From positions 269,590 through 333,589 of the forward strand of contig JARVKI010000046.1 of NCBI GenBank assembly GCA_036674765.1: a DNA stretch of 64,000 bases, read 5' to 3'. Below are positions 33,624 through 42,803 of the stretch, one piece after another. Position 1 is the stretch's first letter, and each line of letters starts with the position of its first letter. The DNA is from Seiridium cupressi. Its lineage: Eukaryota > Ascomycota > Sordariomycetes > Amphisphaeriales > Sporocadaceae. Under the pieces are notes generated by a model, which made no database searches, was not told the DNA's origin, and worked only from the letters and a program-made list of their open reading frames with translations. A program made the translations under genes and the position numbers.

Positions 33624-34727
33624 ATGACAGGCGGGATTAGTTTCTTGCGCCAAGCCTTTCCCGGCCAACCTAAATTCACTGGGGAAAATATCCCAGATCT
33701 GGGTGATAAGGTAAGTTACTTCAGTTTTTATTTTTCTGTTTCAATTGGTTAGTGGCTCTAATCAAATAGTAGGTAGTCGTTGTCACTGGTGCCAATACTG
33801 GTGTTGGTAAAGAGATAGCACAGCTAGTATACTCTCGAAACGCCAGAGTCTACTTGATGGCCCGTTCAGAGAAGTACACAAAGAAAGCAATCGAGGACAT
33901 CAAAGCCGCCATTCCGAACTCAAGCGGAGAACTGGTCTTCATCCATCTGGACCTTGCGGATCTTCCAAGCATCAAGACTTCCGCAGATGACTTTCTACGA
34001 CGAGAGCGGAAGCTCAACGTCCTCTTCAACAACGCCGGTCTCGGGTTCCCGGAGAAAGGCTCCACGACGAATCAAGGATACGAGATCCAGCTTGGAGTGA
34101 ACTGCATCGGCACATTTGCTCTCACCAAGTACCTGACATCGACACTCGTGTCAACAGCAAAGTCGGCGCCTCCCAACAGCGTCCGGGTTGTCTGGGCATC
34201 TTCGTCTGCAGCGGAAGCAATCACCCCCAAGAACTATATGGATAACGTGGCAGACATTGCGAAGAAGGCTCCACACGAAGCATACTTCCTGAGCAAGCTG
34301 GGCAACTATTTCCACTCCACGGAGTTTGCAGCTCGGCATAAGGCTGATGGTGTGGTGTCCGTTTCGCTCAATCCTGGCAATCTCGACTCGGACTTTTGGC
34401 GTACCCAGGGTACTATCACGTCTTGGGTCCTGCGGAAAACACTTCTTAACCCGCCGGTCTATGGTGCCTATACCAACATTTTTGCTGGTTTCTCGCCCGA
34501 GGTGACCCTTGAAAAATCGGGTCAATTCAGTAAGTAGTCGCATACCTCAGCACCTCTACAGCAGTATAAACCTGACCATCTCAGTCGCACCGTGGGGTAG
34601 ATTCTGGAATATCTCCGACGATATGGTTAATGCTTCCAAGTCGAGGGCGCTTGGTGGGACCGGTACTGCCCAAGATTTCTGGGACTGGACTGAGAGCCAG
34701 GTCAAGCTGTACCAAGGCAAGGCCTAG
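33624..34727 (+). CDS. Short-chain dehydrogenase/reductase (retinol-dehydrogenase-like)
   Basis: Exons 33624-33710, 33773-34529 and 34585-34727 join in frame to 328 residues. The N-terminus SFLRQAFPGQPKFTGENIPD is the usual lead of fungal SDRs of this type. The Rossmann motif is VVVVTGANTGVGKEIA, followed by YLMARSEKYTKKA, LDLADLPSIK, the NNAG block and the catalytic YFLSK (Tyr-X3-Lys) with upstream WASSSAAE serine. It should use NAD(P)H on a carbonyl or alcohol; no membrane segment is seen. It is divergent from the Zn2Cys6 gene and close to the P450, consistent with a small metabolic cluster. The end (QDFWDWTESQVKLYQ) is typical of the family, so the gene appears full-length. Confidence 0.93.
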
Positions 34728-34789
34728 CTTGGAAGAAGAGAGTGCAGAGTGCAGAGTACACGATTCACCATCTCGGAACTGTTCATACT

Positions 34790-34790
<1 letters not shown>

Positions 34791-34834
<44 letters not shown>
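34791..34834. repeat. Microsatellite (TTAC)11
   Basis: Eleven tandem TTAC units just downstream of the dehydrogenase stop, probably in its 3' UTR. Confidence 0.97.
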
Positions 34835-35109
34835 GTAATTTTATTGGGCAGAGCGGAGTTAATATGGGAGTAGGCAGTCAACCATAGTATGTATGGTTTT
34901 GGTTCCTGGGTATAACTTTTAGCGGGGTAAGCGATGTTGGACCAATACTTGATAGACTAGAAACACACCGCATAATAGAGATTGGATCTTTGAAAAATAC
35001 CTTACGTTCCCTTCTCGGAAAGCAAGTTCAAAGGCATGCCATTCTTGGCGGCGATGTCACCTCGCTCTTATCCTCAAGCCATAGGTTTCCGCTCTTACCG
35101 CGAAACCCC

Positions 35110-36945
35110 ATGTCCGTGATGCCTTCTTTCGAATGCCATGTTTTTAGCACGTTCGCTGCTCTTCTCGTCCTTCTCTCATGTAATGCATCCGCATCCAGCG
35201 CCAAGAATGACATATATGACTATGTAACCAAGCTCCAACACTCAGACAAATAATTACTGTGTCCTAACCAAACGGCCAGATCATAATAGGCGGCGGCACG
35301 GCCAAGGTCTGCCTGACTATAGCATCCTACTAATTGAAGCTGGACCATCGGGCCCCGACGAGCCCAAAATAAATATCCTAGCCCTCCGTAGATCACTATA
35401 GGCGGCCCTCTTGACTGGAACCTAACCACTATTCCCCAAGCCAGTGCTAGCAGTTGAAACTTGTCCGTGCCTAGGGAAAAGTCCTTGGAGGCAGTTCAGC
35501 GCTCAATTTCATGGTCTGGAACCGAGCTAGTGTTGCTGAATACGACGCTTGGGGAGAAGTTGGCAATCCAGGCTGGGACTGGGAATCTGTCAGTGAGGGC
35601 ATGGCCAGTCTGAGAGCTTCACGAACCTGAACCTCACCGAGGCTGGATTTGACGTCCGTGGGACGCCAGGGCCGATAAACACAACTCTCGGTCGCTATGT
35701 CCCTGAGAATGAGCTTTTGTGGAAATCAACAATGGAAAACTTGAGGATTCTCCATAACATCGACTCCTTGGACGGGAATCCGTTGGGAATCGCTTTTAGC
35801 ATTGACTCCGTCAGATGGGATCGATCGTACAGCGCCAATTCGCACTTGCCACAGGCCGGACCAAACCTCGAAGTGCTCGTGAATACTCGAGTCACACGGG
35901 TCAACGTCAAGGAGACAGCCGATGGAGGGTTTACTGCGACTGGCATCACTTTTGAAGACAGCACGATTATCCAGGCCCGCAAAGAGGTGATTATATCCGC
36001 CGGTTCACTCCAGAGTCCGGGCCTGCTGGGATTATCCTGAATCGGTCAGAAAGAAGTGCTCGATGTGGCGGGCATTGAACAGCTGATCGACCTTCCGGGC
36101 GTCGGCGAAAGCCTCCAAGATCACCTCCGGGTTCAGCTGGTATGTCAACTAAAAGAGGGCCACACCTCGCTCGACCAGCTGATCTACAACTCTACGTTTG
36201 CCGCAGAACAGTTCGCTCTCCGGGAGAGCCAAGAGTATTCCATCTACGACGAAGCCCCGAATGGGATCTCGCTCTTAAGCTACACCCAGGCATTTGGCAA
36301 CGACACCACATCCGCCTTGCTTGCACTTGCGGAGGCGGAGTTCGGGAACTCCACAAATGTCATCGAACAGAAAAAGTTAGAACTGCTTTCTGATGATTCC
36401 TAGCGAAAGTTGGAATCGTATTTGTGAATGGGTATCCCGCTCCCGGTAGATCGGACTACGGCAACAATTATGTTTCTCTTATCGTCGCTTTGATGCATAC
36501 ACTCAGCCTCGGAAGTGTCCACATCACGTCTTCCAATATCAGTGACTTGCCGACGCTTGATCCGAGAGTGTTGTCCAGCGAGCACGACCTTCAGGCCCAG
36601 ATCGCCATTGGAAAGCTCGCGAGAAAAATTGGGCAATCTGAGCCTCGGGCTGGCACCCTTGTTAGTGAGACCGAGCCAGGTCTTGACACTGTTCATACCG
36701 AAGAGGAATGGAGTGGATTTGTAGAAGAAACAGCACTTTCCTTCTATCACATGGCGGGGACTTGTGCTATGTGACCAAAGGAGTAAGGCGGTGTGGTGGA
36801 TCCGAACTTGAAAGTTTGGGGAACTACGAATTCGCGGGTAGTAGATGCAAGCATTGTCCCGCTGCTCATTGCTTCGCATACAAAGACCGCTGTGTATGGG
36901 GTTGCAGAAAGAGCAGCGAGACTCATTGTCGAGAGTGCGAAATAA
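35110..36945 (+). pseudogene. GMC oxidoreductase pseudogene (glucose-oxidase/choline-dehydrogenase family)
   Basis: Starts with a good signal peptide (ATG 35110, FSTFAALLVLLSC), then a damaged FAD-binding Rossmann motif (IIGGGTAKVCL). After a garbled stretch comes the GMC signature GKVLGGSSALNFMVWNRASV (about 35475). It continues in shifted frames through GFDVRGTPGPINTTLGRY, EVIISAGSLQSPGLLGLS, a TGA at 36038-36040, then DLPGVGESLQDHL. The C-terminal catalytic region is broken by two more stops (MAGTCAM TGA PKE TAA GG) before VVDASIVPLLIASHTKTAVY and a TAA at 36943-36945. Frameshifts and stops are both present, so this is an old ruin rather than one sequencing error. An intact copy would be a secreted FAD-dependent oxidase making H2O2 or an alcohol dehydrogenase. 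It may be a lost member of the adjacent P450/SDR group. Confidence 0.9.
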
Positions 36946-37122
36946 GGTTATGCAGTTGAGATGATAAACTCGGCAGTGTCAAGTGGCAAAGATGTCAGAG
37001 AGAAGGATACACCACAAATTTTACAATAAACGAGAACCAAACCACATTTGATGATGTGTCCATGGAATTTATTGATACTATGTACATTGATTTCCATCCA
37101 CAACCCAGGACGTGCAATGAGC

Positions 37123-39150
37123 TTAGGTGGCATTCGAAATGGCCAATAAGGCCTCATAGTCGGGTGTTCCCCAGCCAGTGGCAGGGTCCCATCCCTAAAA
37201 GATATGTTAGTAAATGAGATTATACAGAGTCATCAGACCTTTACTTACAGAAGCGGCAGAGAACCCAGCGCCACCAGTAATGACTCCTCGGCATCCTGTG
37301 GTTTTGCCAGTAGTGATATCGTTGAATGCAGAGCTAGCGTTGCTATACAGCCAGGGATTCAGGAAACCTAGTGTAGCCTTGCCGGCAGCCAGCCTCTCAC
37401 TGTTGAGGAGCTGCACTATACTAGCGAATATAGGCGATGAGCAACTTGTTCCAGAAACAGAAACGGTATCACCGTCGTCAACGATACGGACGCTAGTTGC
37501 TTGAGCCGCAACGTCTGGATAGGCACGTCCCGAGGCATTGAAGTATTGGGAAACGTTATCGGTGTTGCTGGAAATCCATGCCTCCACAGCCGCCGTTTGG
37601 TAACTGGGCTGGCCAAAGATCTCGGAAAATCCAGCACCGCCACTCGTCCAAGCCTGTTCCGTAGTAGTTCCTTGGGTTCCGCCGACAGTAGTGATCCAGG
37701 GACAGGCGGCAGGGAAGGCGGTCGTGAATTGTGTCTCGCCATTCAGCTTGCAGGTCGATCCCACACTGGAATCTCCCGACGATGCAAGGAACGAAACACC
37801 ACGAGCACCAACCTCGGAGAATAGGTTGCAGACTTCGTCAGCGTAACTCAAGGGCACAGTGCTTTCGTCGTCGCCATAAGAGATGGAAACGGTGTTGGGC
37901 AGATCCGCATCATCTAGTGCTTGAAGATACTCCAAAAACTCAAGGTAAGGCTCATTGTCGTTTGTACCACTCCCAACGATTGGCGGACTTCCTCCAACGC
38001 TGTAAAAGACGTTGGGAATATCCTTGGTGATAGCACGTGCATATTGCACATCGAGGTTTGCCTCCACGCCTACAGCAGAACCAGGGTTGGCTGGGCAAGT
38101 TCCACCGTTGATGAGCACGCAGGTGTAAGTCTCATCGGTATTGTCGGTGATTGCAAAGTCGTCCAAAAAGGTAGCAAGATCGGATTTGCTAGGATGTTGC
38201 TCGAGGAAGCCACCAATACCAATGAGGCCATTGCTCTGCTCAGAAGTGCTAGAGGCAAAGTTGTACAAGTTAGACAGACACTCGGGGGTTACACCACTCG
38301 TGCAGCCGGCAACTGCATCAATCTCGACCGTGTCCTCTACCTCGGAAGCCGGGACGACGGAGCTGATGGTGGACCGAAACCCAAAGAAGGTCGTTGGTTG
38401 TACCATGCTAATATGCCCATTAAGACTGTCAGGAATACTGTATTGTAGTGTCCTGACCACCTGCGCTCCAGTTTCACTGTCGGCTGTAATTTGTGAGCTT
38501 ACGAAGACTGGAGGAGAAAAGACGGCTCGTCACCATAGTGCATGATGCTGATGTAGGGGAACCTAGGGGTTTCTTACCAAACACATTGTAGTCAGTTTGC
38601 AGAAGCTTTTCGACTTGACTAATACTGGCTTTCACAATGACAGTGTTACCACGTGCCGAAATTGTGGCGTTCTCCGCGAGACCCTCTTGACTGAGCCAAT
38701 CCAGAACGAGTGACTTGGATTCGTCTTTGGGAGCAATCTTGCTATCGATCTCAGCTTGTGAGAGATGCTTGCCGTAGAGTTCGTGGCCAGGCGTTGCGAT
38801 CTACGTTGGTGTTAATGACTTTTGGACTCCATCCTATGTTTCCTGGACAACGCAGGTGGTGCACTCCATAAAGCGCGGATATAAATCTCTGGGTGACGTA
38901 CGTTCAAAGCAAGTTCATGGAAATCGGCCATGTTCTGTTGAGCAAGCTTGATTCGCAACTCCAATGTCGAATCGTCCTTGCTAAAGCCAGCAACATCTTG
39001 CTTGGCGAATCGGCTCGGTGCTGCGCTGATTGACTCGAAGACGCTGGTCTTGGTGAAATCCGCAGAGCGCTTGTTGCCGCCGAAACCAAAGGTGGGGAAG
39101 GCCAAGCTGCCGGCAGCCAGAGCCGCTACAGGGAGGAGAGAGACATGCAT
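37123..39150 (-). CDS. Secreted sedolisin (tripeptidyl-peptidase, S53 family)
   Basis: Exons 39150-38902, 38800-38578, 38483-37249 and 37194-37123 join in frame to 592 residues. The start is the ATG at 39150 (MHVSLLPVAALAAGS), giving a signal peptide; the frame is open further upstream only with a TTG. The pro-domain (Pro-kumamolisin) ends near residue 200, followed by the S53 peptidase. The Ser-Glu-Asp triad is visible: Glu298 and Asp302 (GVEANLDVQYA) and Ser504 (VSGTSCSSPIF), with oxyanion Asp395 (ASSGDSS). The calcium-site region FNDITTGKTTGC and GWDPATGWGTP lie at the end. It should cleave tripeptides from protein N-termini outside the cell at acid pH, as in sedolisins of Aspergillus. Intron 2 has two usable acceptors 24 bases apart (38508 and 38484), both in frame; the latter fits the family better. 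Confidence 0.93.
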
Positions 39151-40193
39151 GACGCCCAGAAACGTGGTGAAGAAGCGCTGGGGAAGACGGGAGAACGAAA
39201 GCAACGTCGCCAAGTGAAGCCAAGGATAAACAAGCCTTTAAGTAAGGAACAGTCCGCGTTCTCCCCGCAGGCGGCTGTATATTAGCCTGAGAGATTTATA
39301 CCACGACGCTGTAACGTTAACGAATCCATGCTGGAAGGACGAACCAGATGCAGCATCTCGAAATGTTCCTCGAATAGTCTAACCGCACTCGGGGGTTGCA
39401 GTGGACTGCCGAGACGGGTAGGTTATGTCGATCCTAGGGGCTAGGGCCCCGAAAGGAAGGTGAGGCCCGCTCTAATACCGTTAAACCTTGGTCACGACTT
39501 CTGCTCGCATTTAGGCCCACCCCAAACGCTATCGCTTTCGCCGCAGTGTCTTTTGCGTCTTGGATGATGCGATCCAATTTAAGGTGTGGCGTCCCTCTTC
39601 CCGGGATGCGGTTGCCTGGAATCGACGGACCCTCAGGGTTCCTGCGTCCGGCGATAGGCAGATGGATGCTGGCCTTCAACAAGCCTCGACGGACTGCAAT
39701 AATCGCTCCAATCGATCTCCAGCCCTGTATCAGAGTATGCACCACATCACGAGGCACGCACCACAGCATGAGAGCCAAGACAAACATCGACCAACGCGCG
39801 CCTTGATATTGCTCTCGGAAGCGAAGGTTTTCCTGTCACGAGCCCATGTTGCTCCCGCTGGACGCTACGACCACCCGGTCCAAGTACAAAAGTGTGCTAC
39901 ATAATGATATGGGTCACAAGTAATCCCGTTACGAATGCATATCAGTGGTCAAGGTCAAGACAATTGATGATCGATAAGCCAGGCACAAGCGAGCTTTAGA
40001 TAGAAATCAATGCTACCTCAATATAGCCCGCCGCCTTCGGTACCGGACACTACATTGTGTGGTCGAATCATGACGGTCGTATGGACATGGGCAAACCTTT
40101 ACTCTTTCAACCCCTCCCTATCGTGGCTGTCAGCCTTGCCATTCTTGTGGCTCGTGACCTAAAGGAAGTATCGCATGTGAATGGCCCATCTTC
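39151..40193. other. Divergent/5' region without a supported gene
   Basis: The sedolisin promoter, then about 1 kb before the SDR end. The open frames at 39434-39787 (-) and 39560-39904 (+) overlap antisense and have no domain. GC-rich relative to nearby intergenic DNA. Confidence 0.45.
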
Positions 40194-41240
40194 TTACTGG
40201 AAATTGAATTCATCAACACTCACAATGCTGTTCAATGCTTTCTGCCCCGCTAAAAACTCATCGTAGAGCTCTTTACCAAGCCAACTGGGCCCGATGGACC
40301 GGAGTGCTTTCTCGATCTCATAGGTCTTCGCCCCAGCCACATACAGGCCTTCCCCGCTTGCTGCAGAGGAGAGCGCATAGAGGGAAGCGTCAGCAACATC
40401 TGTTGGTTCATTACAGGAACTGCCCAGCGACTCATAGAGACTTATGATGCCTTGAGTCATCTGCGTTTCTGTTTCCAGTCAGGTTTCTAGCAATACTCAA
40501 ACGGCGACGTGTACCTGCTCACTTGTCAAATCTGGTAAGACGACATTGACCCGAATGCCTTCTGTATCCTGTAGAAACCCATGGGAACTCCGAAATAATC
40601 CAAGCACGCCATGCTTGGTGGCACTATATTGGTATGTTCCAGAGAAGTCGCCGAAAGCTGTGACGGAGCTCACAAGCAGGACCGACGCATCGCGTTGCGC
40701 CTCGCCATGAGCCGCAAGGCTTTTGCGAAGGAAATGAACAGCTACTCTCATAAAGAATATTGACCCTTTCAGGTTCACATCTAGCACGAGTGACGGTGGT
40801 GCTTCTTCGATGGCGGCATCGTCAGTGTTGCTGGCAGACAATGGGTACATATCGGACACGCCAGCATTCGAAATGGCATGATCGATGCGGCCGTGGATCG
40901 ACCAAGCTGTTCTGAACAAGCTGAGGACAGACTCGTACTGTGACACATTTGTCTTCACGAATGTGACCTGGTCGGGCAGATCAGACTTTGGCTCGTTGAT
41001 ATCGCCAAATACCACTTTTGCGCCAATTCCTATAAAGGATCAGCGGCACAGCAAGCAAGGTGATGGTAAAAAATCACCAGCCAATTGAGAGATTACTGCC
41101 GCCCCAATACCAGTCGTTCCGCCTCTCGAGGTTAGCGAATTAAATACAATATTTCGGGCGCAACAATCAGTCACCTGAGATTACGACAATCTTGTCCTTG
41201 AGCTTGGCAAAATCATTTTTCGATATCTCCACGGTGCCAT
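40194..41240 (-). CDS. Short-chain dehydrogenase/reductase with uncertain start
   Basis: Introns at 41174-41123, 41077-41030 and 40514-40461 have proper phase between exons 2 (41122-41078), 3 (41029-40515) and 4 (40460-40194). Motifs: KDKIVVISGGTTGIGAAV (Rossmann, interrupted by the first intron), NAGVSDMYP, the catalytic LLVSSVTAFG serine region and YQYSATK (Tyr-X3-Lys). The end (EGLYVAGAKTYEIEKALR) is normal for NAD-dependent SDRs resembling 15-hydroxyprostaglandin-dehydrogenase-like fungal enzymes. The ATG at 41240 (MAPWRYRK) is not in frame with ISKNDFAKLKDKIVV. One more A in the A5 run at about 41217-41221 would join them. Either this is a sequencing or assembly slip, a disabled gene, or the start lies in an unseen upstream exon. 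Confidence 0.82.
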
Positions 41241-41651
41241 GTTGGGATGGAAAGATTGCAATTTATGGGCTTTGGCAGTTATTACTCCGGAATCAGGGCG
41301 ACTGATGATTACGTGGGAGAAGGTGGTGAAAATATCATTCGAATATAAATTGAATTGACGAGCAATTATTTGAGGGGGAGAGAAGCATACATGCTTGAGC
41401 AATTGTCCTCGGTAAATAAAGGGACATGTCCTACTCCGCACAAGCCAAGACCTCAACCGAGGCGTGAGCGTGATGCATAACATTCTATTGGTTCACAAAT
41501 GCAAGCCACATTTATTCCGCGGCAATGATTATTAAAACTTTAATAGCTGTAGCTCTCCAAACTCCTATACTCCTTGCTAGCCAATGGTATTTCAACATTC
41601 CCAACGCTTGTAACGCCAACCTGGTAGCCATGCGGCCAAGACCCGATTTCT
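41241..41651. other. Intergenic region
   Basis: Between SDR start and the 3' end of the GH93-like gene. Nothing recognisable. Confidence 0.5.
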
Positions 41652-42803
41652 CTAGAAGTCTAAAAATCTCCCTTGGATGACTCCGCTCTGGTCATAAGTT
41701 CCAAACACTTTCCCATCGAATCCCAATAGACCAGGCCAATGACTATCTGCATCACCGACAGTTTCGGGAGTAGTAGACCACTCTATCTTCCCATCCTTCA
41801 GTCCATCACTAGTCACACTCTTGACCTGCGCCGCGCTGGGCCAGTCCTGAGTGCTTGTGCTCTCATCGGTCATGAACAGAACCGCTAGCCCATGGTCTCC
41901 TACCTTGACGATTTGGGGGCTGCCTGCCTGCTTCGTGTCCGCTGGCATGTATACCACGTCCCTGTCTGTGTAGCTTAACCCTCCATCGTATGACACGGCG
42001 TATTCGACGTTGAACATGGACTCGCCTCGGCTCGTCGTCTCAAACACCATGACTAATGCGTCTGTCCCGTTCTTTTGATCCTTCACCTTGACGATCCCTT
42101 GCATGCCATCTCTTAACTTCTTGCTCTCGTCGTGAATCTTGAGATTGACCGGCTGGCTCCAAGTCGATCCATCTTCCGAGACGGTCTTGAAGGTCTCCTG
42201 GTTATCCGTGGCCAGCTCCCCACTATAGGTCATTTCGATCTTTCCGCCCTCGCCAATTCGCATAAATGGCTCCCAAATACCCAATCCACCGGTGCTTTCC
42301 GCCGAGAACTCGACCGCTTGGCTGGCGAACTTCCAGGACTTGCCACCATCCTTGCTGCGGCAGACTGTGATGCGGAACCAGGTATAATCGCCGTCGTCGT
42401 TTCGGTCGTGGTTCCTGAACGCGGCCAGTACCGTGGGCGGTTTGGTGTGACCAACCTCGAGGAGGAAAATATTTTCCATGTCGGCGTTAGAGTCGCGATG
42501 TACGATTTCCCCATACGGCTTGAAACTTTGGCCATCATCAGTGGAGCGTAGGGTTTCAATGGTGCGGGCTGCACCGTCGCTATGCGTATAGCTTAGGAGT
42601 AGCGAGTTGTCTGAAAGTTGCACTGCGCGGACATAGGAATTGTTAGACGCCTGGACGGGTTGAATTTTGATGGATGTTGTAGATAGGTTCCGTGGCGAGA
42701 GATCTTGGTATTCTACTTTTGGTATGCTTCTACAGGAAGCCAGGAAGGGGAGGCAAGAGAGAAGCAGCAGCAGTGCTGTTTGTAGGTATGGCTCCATAAA
42801 CAT
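41652..42803 (-). CDS. Secreted BNR-repeat glycoside hydrolase, GH93-like exo-arabinanase
   Basis: A single exon of 383 residues with an N-terminal signal peptide (LLLLLSCLPFLASC). Four Asp-box (BNR) turns mark a six-bladed propeller: STDDGQSF, SKDGGKSW, SEDGSTW and SYDGGLSY. GLGIWEPFMRI (Glu178) and VMVFETTSRGE (Glu255) match the catalytic acid/base and nucleophile positions of GH93 exo-1,5-alpha-L-arabinanases. The sialidase FRIP arginine motif is not evident, so GH93 is preferred over GH33. It would release arabinobiose from debranched arabinan of plant pectin. The length is that of the family's single-domain members. It stands alone, with no linked pectinase. Confidence 0.8.
   Translation of the reverse strand: MFMEPYLQTALLLLLSCLPFLASCRSIPKVEYQDLSPRNLSTTSIKIQPVQASNNSYVRAVQLSDNSLLLSYTHSDGAARTIETLRSTDDGQSFKPYGEIVHRDSNADMENIFLLEVGHTKPPTVLAAFRNHDRNDDGDYTWFRITVCRSKDGGKSWKFASQAVEFSAESTGGLGIWEPFMRIGEGGKIEMTYSGELATDNQETFKTVSEDGSTWSQPVNLKIHDESKKLRDGMQGIVKVKDQKNGTDALVMVFETTSRGESMFNVEYAVSYDGGLSYTDRDVVYMPADTKQAGSPQIVKVGDHGLAVLFMTDESTSTQDWPSAAQVKSVTSDGLKDGKIEWSTTPETVGDADSHWPGLLGFDGKVFGTYDQSGVIQGRFLDF

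Noticed and set aside
39434..39904. Antisense pair of open frames of 110-117 codons
   Set aside because: Both strands open, no domain or signal, typical of GC-biased chance frames.
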